A DNA stretch of 64,000 bases, from contig JBBHKE010001685.1 in assembly GCA_037447655.1 (NCBI GenBank), positions 39,961-103,960 on the forward strand, written 5' to 3'. Shown here in pieces: positions 54,345-64,000 of the stretch. The DNA comes from Zygnema cylindricum (Eukaryota > Streptophyta > Zygnematophyceae > Zygnematales > Zygnemataceae). The notes under the pieces are model-generated. The model saw only the letters and a list, made by a program, of their open reading frames with translations. It was not told where the DNA came from and made no database searches. A program made the translations under genes and the position numbers. Positions within the stretch are counted from its first letter, which is position 1; every line of letters begins with the position of its first letter.

Positions 54345-55860
54345 TACTCTACTATGACGTGACTTTACGTTTGTGTTCAAAAGGTGCTCCATCGTATCTT
54401 TACCGCACGTTTTTTGGTCAGAAAAAATGAGACGTCGAGATTCTGTAACAAAATACGACGAAAATAAACCGAGAATGCACAATCTACCGTAGTACATCAT
54501 TGGTTTGTATTTCACGACCGATATTATCCGACATTGGTTTGCATGACTAATATCGATGCATGCAATTATCGATATTAAATCCACATTAAATATTAACAAC
54601 TCTAACATCAATAACCAAACCAATTTATACAAAAATCTAATCAACCAACATGTCCCTTTTTTTGGCCTACCTATAATCGATATATTGGCACAATATATTG
54701 GTACCGGGTTATCGCGATGAAAAACCAATAATATGCGTTTTTCATCGCGATAGTACAGTTGTATCGTTTATTTCGTTGTACTGAAGTGTCGTTCTTCCAC
54801 TATACAAATTACGGAACAGATTGTCATAAGTGATATACCACGCTATATACATTGACAAATACTATAGAGTATATAATAAAGTATTGTTACGTGACGTACT
54901 ATACTTTTTTCCACTTATCGTCGATATTAAATTTGTTGGTCTCGGAGCGATATATCGGGATACCTCACCGTTCGACAACCAATGACTATCGGTATCGGTT
55001 TTATCGCGATAAGTTTTTTATCGATACAAAACACTATTCTTTTACGTTCTCCCTCTTTGCGATAACAAAAATATCGCTAAATATCTAACAACAAAAAAAA
55101 TGGTTTATTCTTAAAGACATTTTGTGGAAGAGTTCAATCGCAATCAAACTACACACAAAATTCAAAAAGCCAAAGTGGATCAATGTAAAATTCTTCAGTT
55201 ATTTCTTTATTATTCTTTTCATATGTTTGTCCATTATACCAGAATATCAAGTTATTTTCCGTTTTGGTAAATTGGGTGGATATATTGATTGGCGGATATA
55301 TTGGTTATTCGTTACTAAAAGAGGTACATATCGATAGTATGTAAGAGGCTTTCGATATACTACAATCTATATTGGTCTATACTATTTTATATCGCCATAT
55401 AGTGTTTTATATTGTTAAACAAAAATTCATATAGTGTTTTATATTGTTAAACAAAAATTATGTTCATTCCAATAATTTATATTATCAGTTATTGTATGGC
55501 AAGGGTGCGCAATATATTGCGTGGTGACTAATAAATTGATATCGTCGATGTATTAGCATACATATAGTATTTGTATACACATCTACTATTTTTTATATCG
55601 TAACATATTGCATGAAGTGTATAGCCGTTCATATCACATGTCAAAATACGGTTCGTATTTTGTAAAACAAAAATATGAAACTCTAATTTGTAAAATAACC
55701 AATTTCACATACACAAAATGCGAAACAACTCATGTCTAAGCGAAACCATATGACATCTCAAGAGCGGATGCACACATCGGTCTAACACAAGAGACCGAGA
55801 AAACGTATGCATAATAAGCCGAGGCTTTTTCCTCACTCTACGGTTTCTGTACACGGTTTT

Positions 55861-56571
55861 TGAGTGTCCCAATGTGTACCAAATAAAATGTTACTTAAGG
55901 TGTGGCGATTGTATACGCCGACAATGCCCGTGATGGTTGTCAGCGTCTACAACCTATCTTGTCGCATTGTATTTTTCGATACTTTTTCAAGCGTCGCAAG
56001 ACACATCGTAAAATTTGAAACGATTTGGTATGTCGCATGTTCTTTGCGTGACAATGTAGACGTACATCCTTTCAGCGATGGTTGTAGAACATGCCTTTGC
56101 GTTTGCTCACCCTGTCCGACCGCCATAGATGGAAATATAATCATGGCGTCTTCGCAAAATTTTCAACTTTCAAATTTTTTACCTTTTCGTAAGATGGAAA
56201 TGCAGCCCCAAAACCCTTGCAAAAGAAAACTCGTACATTATGCAAGCGAAAAAAAACTAACAACTATGTTTTTTTTTGTTGTAAAAAAAAAATGATTTTT
56301 TTTCACACGTGATAATGTGTTTTCCAATTTGTGGAAGCGGTTTTACTTTATTTAAAACACATCGCCGATGTGTTTTAATATACGTTTGAATATGACATGA
56401 CAGTGAGTTGGAAAAGCAGATGACGACAACTTTTCTTACATCGTAAGTTCTAGGATGACTCAAATTGTAATCTCAATTTTTTCGTTCCTTTCGTACGGTT
56501 ACAACTTTAGCAGTACGACGTTAAGTTTTGATGGAAAACCTAATTTAGCCACATGGGGCCTTACATTTAGC
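55861..56571. mobile_element. Harbinger-like element remnant nested in repeat B
   Basis: Copy of the remnant at about 51246-51957; differs by a one-base indel in an A-run. Confidence 0.6.
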
Positions 56572-57022
56572 CATGCGCGTGAGCCATTACACTTTACCAT
56601 GTGATTCGAACGAAATCATGCAAAAAAAAACGTACGAAATTGAAATAGTATACCAACAACAACACTTTACTGATACGACCATTGGTACAATGCCAAAGCC
56701 TAACTGTCCGAACTGCGCAATACTTGAAACAATACAATACAAAACTATCTACTCCAATCCTAAATATAACAGTAAAGCTTAAAACAACATTTAACTCTTT
56801 TCTCAATAGACCATCATGTTGTAGCCGCAAACCTTAAAACAAAAAAAAAGTTAGCTATCAAGATAAGTTTTATTTATATATGGCTACCAGATATTGGTTT
56901 AATCGCAATATCTTCCTTTTCAACACGTAGGACCAATATATTAACAAACGGTAAGTAAAAAAAAAGGTACGTAAAGAAGTAGGAGAGAGGCTACCGATAC
57001 ACAACACTAAAAACTTTCACCA

Positions 57023-58009
57023 GGACACATTTGAACATCTTACACCATCACATGTACAAACTTGTAAGAAAACATAATAAAAAACACTTAGAGTCTCCGA
57101 CAAGACACTCAACCTTTTAGTGTCGCAACAACAAAATACATTGAATTTTGTTGAAATAAAAGATTTCGCCCTCGAAATATAGGCAATCAATTTTACACTC
57201 GTTTATGACGCAAACAATTAAATTCGTGCCTCTTTTGCGTAATTAGCGTTTAACGTTCGACGTGCGTTAAAATGGTATTAGTTAAAGTCAACATTGGGCC
57301 AAATTTCTTCTATCCCTTTACCTTATGACTAGTACATTTTGTATCGGTAAATTTATTATCACGATAATTTCGATAACCGATAGGCGAAAAGCAAAAGGGC
57401 TCCACATACCTCTCCGAGACGAATAAATTTGTTATCATCGATAAATATATTTATATTTATGTTGATATAGCACTCGTGTATAGTAACACTACATATATAT
57501 GCATATATAGAAATATAGTAGTAAAAAATAATACTTCTATAATATTATACTGTATGCACTGTATAATTTATCACATCAATTATCACAAATCGGTCCGTAC
57601 TTTGTGCAAAAAAAGTACGGAAGTACAACATAGATTGCGTATAGTACTTTATGATACCATCGTGCTTTTTAATCGAGGGAGGGAAGAGGGAAGGAAAGAG
57701 GGAGAGGAGGGAGGAAGGGAGGGAGGGAGAGAGGGGATGAGGGAGGGAGGGATGGAGAGGAAGAAAACTTGATTCGCCAAAACTGTACGGCTTTCGTACT
57801 TCTTTGCGATGATGCTACCCGTACTTCGAACGGTCAGTACAGTAAATTTACAGTTCTGTACTTACCGTTCTACAAGATGTCCATTTTTCCGTACGCTCCC
57901 AAGACAGCCTGCGATGATTGGAAACTGTACGGCTATCACTGGCTGTCCCTACTTCCAGGTGGTGAAATATTGTATGGCCAATTGCAGGTCCGGAAAAGGT
58001 CAATTATTA
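57023..58009. other. No gene seen; includes (GGGA)n tract
   Basis: Unique AT-rich sequence, a short CCGATA/ATCGATAA block (57340-57450), a GGGAGG/GGAAGGGAGGGA polypurine tract at 57676-57768, then GTAC-rich DNA up to the next element. Confidence 0.5.
57676..57768. repeat. (GGGA)n-like polypurine tract
   Basis: GAGGGAGGGAAGAGGG through GGGAGGGAGGGATGG on the plus strand. Confidence 0.9.
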
Positions 58010-58715
58010 GGGCGTGTCCCCATGTGTTCAAGTAAGGGTTTTTTTCAGTCGTTTACACAGAAAATGGGACTTCCTACTTGAAAATATTACGCCGTACGAA
58101 AAATGGGCAAAAACTCAAATACATTTTGCGTCATCTTGGAACTTGAAAGGTACGGCGATTTGGCAGTATTATCATCGCGACCCACTTCCAGCTCATCTTC
58201 ACACTTGCACTGATTTCAAATCGCGATCTGCTTTTAATCAAAATACTACCCTATTGACGAATAGAAATCCTGGGTTGCACGCGTCAAAAGTTTTCATTTG
58301 TTTTTTGCAGTTGGAAGAATACACGAAAAAAAAAATGTTTGTCTGTTTGCTAATGTTGTCCACTTGTAAGCGTCTACAAATGTCATTTTGTAGATTTAGG
58401 CGATTGCTAATGTCGTTCACGTGTGGGCGTCAACAAATGACAGTTGGCGTCAACAATTGTCCCAGTATGTCAGGAGCTCTTTGCGGCGTACAAATGTCCG
58501 CAATTTGTTCCGAGATCGTTGGCGTCTACAAATGTCAGCAGTTTGCTGGCGTCTACAGGTGTCGCAAGTATTGGCGACGTGTACAATGCCACATATTCAA
58601 AATAATGAACGCGCAAGTAACGATTGACATGGGCACACTTTGAAAAGTACACCGTCAAATCAGCGCTAAAATCCAAAATAACGTTTCAAAATATCGGTTA
58701 CATGGGGACACGCCC
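58010..58715. mobile_element. Harbinger-like element (706 bp) with internal minisatellite
   Basis: Ends GGGCGTGTCCCCATGT and ACATGGGGACACGCCC are exact inverse repeats. Left flank TTA, right flank ACG (decayed). Shares ends and the subterminal AAGTAAGGGTTTTTTTC block with the element at 45.4 kb. Its centre (58366-58600) is a GGCGTCTACAAATGTC array. No transposase. Confidence 0.85.
58366..58600. repeat. Degenerate minisatellite, GCGTCTACAAATGTC core
   Basis: Core variants start near 58366, 58428, 58447, 58484, 58522 and 58550 with spacing of 19-62 bp, usually followed by a CAGTTTGCTG-like word. Related motifs appear in the other TAA-flanked elements. Confidence 0.78.
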
Positions 58716-59658
58716 ACGGTGTAGTGTGAAATTAAGATTTTAGAGGGCATAGCGTGTGTCGCCGTAATAAACCCTGAAAAAACCCCTAAAAAAAATCCTA
58801 AAAAAAATCCTAAAAAAAATCCTAAAAAAAATCCTAAAAATACCCTAACAAATCCTAAAAAACCCTAGAAAAACCTCAAAACCTTTGAAGTAGAACGATT
58901 CCAGTAATATAAAACGGTACCATGAATACACTTATGGCTCTCCGTAAATCCGTTAGCACTCCTAGCACTAGTCCCGGTTCGGTTCTGTCTGGTTCGGTAC
59001 AGCAAGGTTCGGTTTCATCTGGTGCCGAGCCGAACCGAACGGTTTCCATTCGGGTTTGGGAATCCGAGCCAAAATAAACCGTATGACTTTACCCAAACCG
59101 AATCGCTAAATATTTTTCGAAAGGCTTAGCTCCAATCAGGGCACTTTTTTAGGATTTCCGGCCCAAAATAATGTGATTTTGCAAAAAGCGATGAACCGCA
59201 AAAGAAGACACGTGCGAAATCTCATTGATTGCTGTAGCCGCGGAAAAACGTCCCGGCCAATTAAATTCTTACACGTGAAAAATACGGGAAGTAATAAAAT
59301 AGCAGAAGTCCAGCAACTGCTAATGAAAAGACTGAGAAAACCTTTTCGGCTTGTTCGACGTCGCAAAAAGTAAAATGATTCGTTCAAATCTGACAGCTGA
59401 TCCCGAAAAAAAGTTAACCGCAAAATAAAAAATTCTCAAATGTTTTTGCACTTCCCGTATTTGTCCACTTTTTGCTGCATCATGCCACCTGTCGAGATAA
59501 CAGGGTCATTTCCTACTATCGGTCCATGGTTTCGCGACCTTAACTTGGCCCGTCCTTACGGGGCTAAAGCCCTAATAAATCGGAATAACCAATTTGTACA
59601 ATGAGCGTAATTTTTTGTGCGCCTTTTGTTTGTTCTCGTAATTTGCACGTTCATTTAA
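58716..59658. other. No gene; CCTAAAA repeats and GGTTCGG-rich block
   Basis: 58785-58860 is an 11-bp tandem repeat (AAAAAAATCCT, about five units) with CCCTAA words on both sides. 58970-59060 is GGTTCGGTT-rich with an inverted CCGAACCGAAC partner, so it may form a hairpin or be part of an element. Nothing else was recognised. Confidence 0.6.
58785..58860. repeat. 11-bp tandem repeat AAAAAAATCCT
   Basis: Four to five near-perfect units, flanked by ACCCCTAA and ACCCTAA words, so possibly derived from telomere-like sequence. Confidence 0.88.
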
Positions 59659-60420
59659 GGGCACTTTCCCATGTGATAAAGTTAGGGTATTTTTCTGTCG
59701 TTTTCCTCCAAAACTTAGCCCTCTACGAGAAAATCCGCAGCCGTACCAAAAAATTGAAATTACCGCAATTTTGTCACTTGAAACTTTAAATGTATTGTAG
59801 TTTGTGGTGTAGCACGTTTCGACCCACTTTCGCGCCCCTCCATCTCGTTTTCAAACTTCTACTCAAATCACCTCGTGAGGTGATTTAACTAAATTTTCGC
59901 ACGCGTCGGAGGTTTCTAAAAACTTCTAAGCGCGAAGTACTAAAAAAAAAGCCTCCTGCACGTGACTTTTTTCCGTGCGTTTTTTTTTTGTACATGGGCA
60001 GTGGAGGGGTCTCGACCAACGGACGCCATTCCGCAAAAGCGATGTCCGTGAAAGCGCCTCTCTCTCTATCTCCCACTCCCACTACCGCGTCGATCTCGCA
60101 ATTCCCACAATGAAAAATGTAAAAAATGGTATCAAATGAAAAATCTCTAAAATTGATTTGTTTTGGCTATCTTTGGGCGTATTTTGGTGGCAAGTAGAGT
60201 GAGAAAGGACTAAAAAACAAAATCGGGAAAGCATGGCGGAAAGTTTTAAAATTAGTGACGCGGCCTTATCATAATTGAGCGTGACGTCAAAATGTCAAAA
60301 ACCTTAAACACCTACAATGTCACAAGTAACTATACGTGTACAACCGTCATTATTTTGCAAATGTCATCAATTGTCACGAGTTTTGTCGCCACGGAAAAGC
60401 ATACGCAAATTTGATTCCAA
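59659..60420. mobile_element. Harbinger-like element, left end clear, right end not found
   Basis: Left end GGGCACTTTCCCATGTG is preceded by TAA (59656-59658), followed by AGTTAGGGTATTTTTCTGTCG and CTCCAAAACTTAG as in the 45.4-kb element. Interior has CTACAATGTCACAAG, GTACAACCGTC and GCAAATGTCATCAATTGTCAC motifs near 60300-60390. The right end is placed only approximately. Confidence 0.6.
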
Positions 60421-60893
60421 GTCATAAAGTCGAGGGAAAATCGCAAGAACTTGTTATCACATGTTAAAGCGTCAAATATGTGAACACCGACTATAATATG
60501 GGAATGTATATCTATTAGAGTGTTAGGTGTATAAATTAGCTTTAAATATTGTTCGCGTTACGCCCTTGAACACAAAATAGAGTTTATAACACCAATTATT
60601 TTTTAACTCTATTAGCGATGCGTCCAACCTTCTTTTTATTTTTTCCTACATTATTTCCGTACATATAATCAGTATACGAAAAATACACAAATTTTATGAA
60701 AAGTTATAAATCTAGAAAAAATAACGCATTTTCGTGAAAAAGTCAAAATACATAAGAATGAAATATTTATGGGCCATAAAAACACACGCTTGGGTATCAG
60801 GGTCGTGATATAACATATACATAAAATATATTTATGCACGCACACTCCGTATGAACTTATAGAAGAAGTAACTACTTCGTGCCCGTTGCATAA

Positions 60894-61811
60894 GGGGGTG
60901 TGCGCATGTATTAAAGTATCGAGTTATATTGTTCTTTTCCTCCAAAATACAATCTCCAACAACAAAATATTTTGTCGTATGAAAAAATTGCATTTACCAC
61001 GATAGAATGAACGTCAACTTGATACTTTTATTGTTATCCATGTTTGTTGTCTTATGTACTCATTTTGACGTTTTCTAATTTTTGACCTCATGGAACGCAA
61101 ATCCAGCTCTTCAAAAATCTTTATCGAAATCACTTGGCGAGGTGATTTTAGTTAAAGTACCGCTCGAACAACGAATGACAAAACATACACACGATTGGGA
61201 ATTTTTAGCACTAGGGCGAATACTCACTATTTTTTTTTTATTGCTCGTAACGCGCATGTACGAAAATATACTGCAGGGGTCTCATAACTCCACTTTCATT
61301 CAAAGCTCCTTTGCAAAAGTTTAAGGTATCGTTGCCTCTCCCTCTCCCTCTCAAACAATCAGTTTTAACACACACATATTGAATTGAAACACGACAATAT
61401 AAGTATGAAATGAAAAAGTTTTGGGACATAATTATTTTGATTACCCTTTAGCATATTTTGATGGCAATTCGCGTGAGAAAAGTCGAAAAAACGAAATGAA
61501 TAAGCCATGGCGAAAAGTTATTAAAATAATGACGTCGACGTTATCATAAGTGAGCATGAACTCACAATGTCACAAACCCCTAAACATCTACAATGTCACG
61601 AAAAACGAGACATCTACAACCGTCGTTGTTTTTGCAAACGTCACCAATTATCAGAAGTTTAGTAGTCGTTTTCAATCGTCACAAGTTGTACCTACGTCTA
61701 GAACCGTCACCTTTTAAAATTCCGACTTCATTTTCGTTACGAAAGGCAGTACGGAGAATCTTCACTAAAATCCAAAATAAATCAAAGTACCAATTACATG
61801 GGCACGTACCC
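60894..61811. mobile_element. Harbinger-like element (918 bp) with intact TAA target duplication
   Basis: Left end GGGGGTGTGCGCATGTATTAAAG, right end ATTACATGGGCACGTACCC, with TAA on both sides (60891-60893 and 61812-61814). Interior CTACAATGTCACGAAA, TACAACCGTCG and CAAACGTCACCAATTATC motifs near 61585-61650 match the neighbour at 59.66 kb. This is the clearest member for fixing the 3-bp TAA duplication. Confidence 0.85.
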
Positions 61812-61814
61812 TAA

Positions 61815-63528
61815 GTTTTGTCCTGGGGGATTTGTTAAGTTCAGCTACCGTCAACCATAATTATTTCACACGTGGCAACGCTGTAGGCATGACACGCTGC
61901 GTCAAATATGCAAAGTACTAATTATTGTAATAAAGTGCTCACTGCTGCCCGCGTCGGTTGTGCCATGAGTTTTTCCTTAACTTGGTTCCCGGAGGGTACA
62001 CCTTGTACCGCTAATGGTGTTTATTTTTTCTTACACTTAGGCCACTTCTCCATCAGGCGCCGACAGTAATCGTACAAATACGTTTAATGGCAGTCATATT
62101 TCATTCAATTCTCCATCATGTCGTGTCAGCAAGGAATCTATTGCGTAAGTTCTTTCATTCAATTTGATGCACGTAGATTTGTGTTTTGACGGCGAGCGTC
62201 GTCAAAGATTCCAAAAGCAAAATGTCTAAACTATCCGTACAACCAACCGCAAAACAAAATATCGAGAATATATAGTTTGTACGTTTTTGTTTTGTCGTTG
62301 TATCAAAACCAAATCGGAAATTTGAAGAAAGCAAGCGCAACAAATTATGGATGATGATGGATGGTGGTGGAGGCGTCACAACACATTCTTCCAAAAAACT
62401 TTTTGTGGCATTTTTTTCAGCTCTGATTCCGGCCTCTCCAAAGGCGCATGGCATATGTAGAAATTAATGGTCCGTTTAAAGTATTTTCTAGGTCTAAATA
62501 GAAATATAGAAAAGCCGAGGCAGTCTACCTCTAACTTCTCTCTCCAACTTCTCAAACTTGTCACAGTCGCTGAGAAATTGGAGAGGAAGCTAGAGCCATG
62601 GCTACCTAGGCTATCCAAAGGTTTACAAGAAATATATATATTAGTTTATTTACAGTTAGAGGTTTATTTACTGAAAGGATATGTGACGACCCTAGGATTT
62701 GATCTTGGTACGTGCCGGACGGTAAGCAGCCGGTCGACGGTAGCCTTATCCGTTATGTCTAGAGCTAGTGTTACGTCATACTTGGTTTGATATTTAGTTA
62801 TACATTACCAAAAAGGATAATTCATTTAACTGAAACTATTTACGGGATACATAGAATCAGTAATGTAAAAGTACGGATTGTGGTATGGATAAAAAAACGA
62901 ATACCGCGCATTTGTTTCTTTAGCGAAACGAATATCGCGCAGGTATTTACTACGGCTACGATTAAATATAAATTTAATCGGACGGCTAGATTGAACGTCG
63001 AGATCGCGGAAGAGGATTTTGACGGTTTGTGGTCATCGCCACATCGGATGACACGTGGCGAAATTACATTGGATTGTGGTATCTCCGGAGATTACGGCAC
63101 CGAATCTAGATATGACATGTGTCGACATTTAGGCCATGTTGTACAATATCCATACAAAAAGTACACCACCATATGTACTTTTGTGTACGAAAATGGAATA
63201 TGATTGGCTCAGTACATCAGTAGATAGAGCCTATGAGAGAGATAGGACTTAGAAAAATTAGGAGTTAGGACCCTCTCTCCCACATTGCTTCTGTACAAAA
63301 GGTCAACTTTGACCCTCCATAACTTACTGCTCAGGGGAGCAAATTCAGAGATTCTTTTTGCTATCGACTCAGGGGAGTCTTGCCTTCACAGGGGTGAAGT
63401 TGGTCAGAGTTTTTGTTTGCCAGGGTGGCAGTTATTTTTGCTTAAACACAAAGGGGTCAAGATTATCCTAGAGGCTTCTTGGAAGCTGTCCACTCTGAGG
63501 ACTTATGGAGGTCTCAGAGTTTCAGGTT
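61815..63528. other. No gene; right part probably copia LTR/leader
   Basis: No credible exon. Because a copia gag frame starts at 63529, the 5' LTR and leader of that element should lie within roughly the last 0.3-0.9 kb here. LTR edges and a primer-binding site could not be fixed without the second LTR. Confidence 0.45.
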
Positions 63529-64000
63529 ATGGGCCCACCCTCTAGGGTACCAATCTTTAATGGAACTGGCTTCATATACTGGGAAAGTATGATGATAGGA
63601 GCTCTATGCGAAAAAAGGTTTTGGGGGATAGTGAGTGGACGATTGGGGCGTCCATCAAGTCTTGGAATTCCTCCAGGGTTTGGAGGAAGCAGATTCACCA
63701 GGAAAGAGGATTTACCTTCAACGGAGGAAACAAAAGAAGGAGAGGTGGTGGATAAAGGAAACGAGAAGGAGGCGACCACACCAATAGCAACTGGTTCGGC
63801 AATCATGTCACCTATTCCGAGGAACGAGGAGAATGACACTGAAACCTGGGACTTCAACAATATGGCGGCAAAGCACTTCATCCTACGCCATCTCACTCAA
63901 GGACTTGCATGTCCTCATTTGCAGGTAGAAAGGGCATCCGATCTTTGGATGGCTCTCATAGAGATGTACCGAAGTGGTACGATTCTGCAACAACAGTTGG
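63529..64000 (+). CDS. Ty1/copia Gag N-terminal region, open to the window edge
   Basis: Open from ATG at 63529 through the last base (157 codons) with no stop. VPIFNGTGFIYWESMMIGAL and FWGIVSG match the N-terminal block of plant copia Gag (FNGxNYxxWxxxMxxxLxxxxLWxIVxG). After a polar insert, WDFNNMAAKHFILRHLTQGL and ASDLWMALIEMYRSG match the next Gag block (UBN2/gag-polypeptide family). It is the only retroelement frame in the window without a visible lesion, but the rest lies outside. Confidence 0.85.
   Translation, partial: MGPPSRVPIFNGTGFIYWESMMIGALCEKRFWGIVSGRLGRPSSLGIPPGFGGSRFTRKEDLPSTEETKEGEVVDKGNEKEATTPIATGSAIMSPIPRNEENDTETWDFNNMAAKHFILRHLTQGLACPHLQVERASDLWMALIEMYRSGTILQQQL

Larger units (their letters stand above)
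52960..57022. repeat. 4-kb direct repeat, copy B
   Basis: Same termini as copy A. Contains an extra 98-bp tandem duplication at 53135-53330 (CCAAACCGAATAATCAC unit). The nested MITE, the Harbinger-like remnant and CCGATA/TATCGCGATA-rich DNA are all shared with A at an offset of 4612-4615 bp. Confidence 0.88.

Noticed and set aside
63380-63400. Copia primer-binding site (TTGGTCAGAG)
   Set aside because: Too poor a match to the usual initiator-Met complement, and the LTR edge is unknown.

Overview
The window is nuclear DNA of a green-lineage (streptophyte or land-plant) genome. The reasons are an intron-rich RabGAP of the plant TBC type, a leucine-rich-repeat gene built from 72-bp phase-2 exons with an extensin-like proline-rich tail, Ty1/copia and LINE remnants, CCCTAAA-like tracts, and dense MITE-like elements. 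The species cannot be named from this sequence. Most of the open frames in the window are chance frames over simple repeats.

Layout. (1) 165-2850, plus strand: the 3' part of an LRR / EGF-like / proline-rich cell-wall type gene. It carries one apparent frameshift and one in-frame TGA. (2) 2851-8237: AT-rich intergenic DNA with one tRNA-like cloverleaf (4212-4284), an 'ACCCATTTC' minisatellite and a degenerate array of about 200-bp units. (3) 8238-24356, minus strand: one large gene for a TBC-domain RabGAP. I resolved 17 exons by matching splice sites and phases, predicting about 1240 residues. Its introns hold long polypurine/polypyrimidine tracts, a (TA)n tract, a TA-flanked MITE and two other inverted-repeat elements. 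There is one apparent 2-nt frameshift near 22,016. (4) 24.4-36 kb: gene-poor, repeat-rich DNA with MITEs, two decayed LINE fragments, a decayed copia reverse transcriptase and a 10-bp assembly gap. (5) 37.77-39.01 kb, minus strand: a possible intronless gene whose product has a Ser/Thr/Pro-rich N-terminus, one hydrophobic segment ending Ala-Asn-Ala, and an acidic low-complexity tail. (6) 39-64 kb: almost entirely mobile DNA. It includes a 3-kb long-inverted-repeat element containing a LINE fragment, a 4-kb direct repeat flanking a copia gag-protease fragment, a cluster of TAA-flanked PIF/Harbinger-like elements, and a copia gag frame running off the right edge.

The two gene models are independent. 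The RabGAP should stimulate GTP hydrolysis by a Rab/Ypt GTPase in membrane traffic; the LRR protein, if ever functional, would have been extracellular. The most unusual content is the mobile DNA. Two structural classes of TA-flanked MITE share their terminal ~20 bp. A TAA-flanked family has an internal GGCGTCTACAAATGTC-type minisatellite, and one member can be dated against a paralogous empty site in the same window. The 4-kb repeat pair shows an abrupt change in divergence. No transposase gene for any of these elements is visible, and I see no convincing new enzymatic system.
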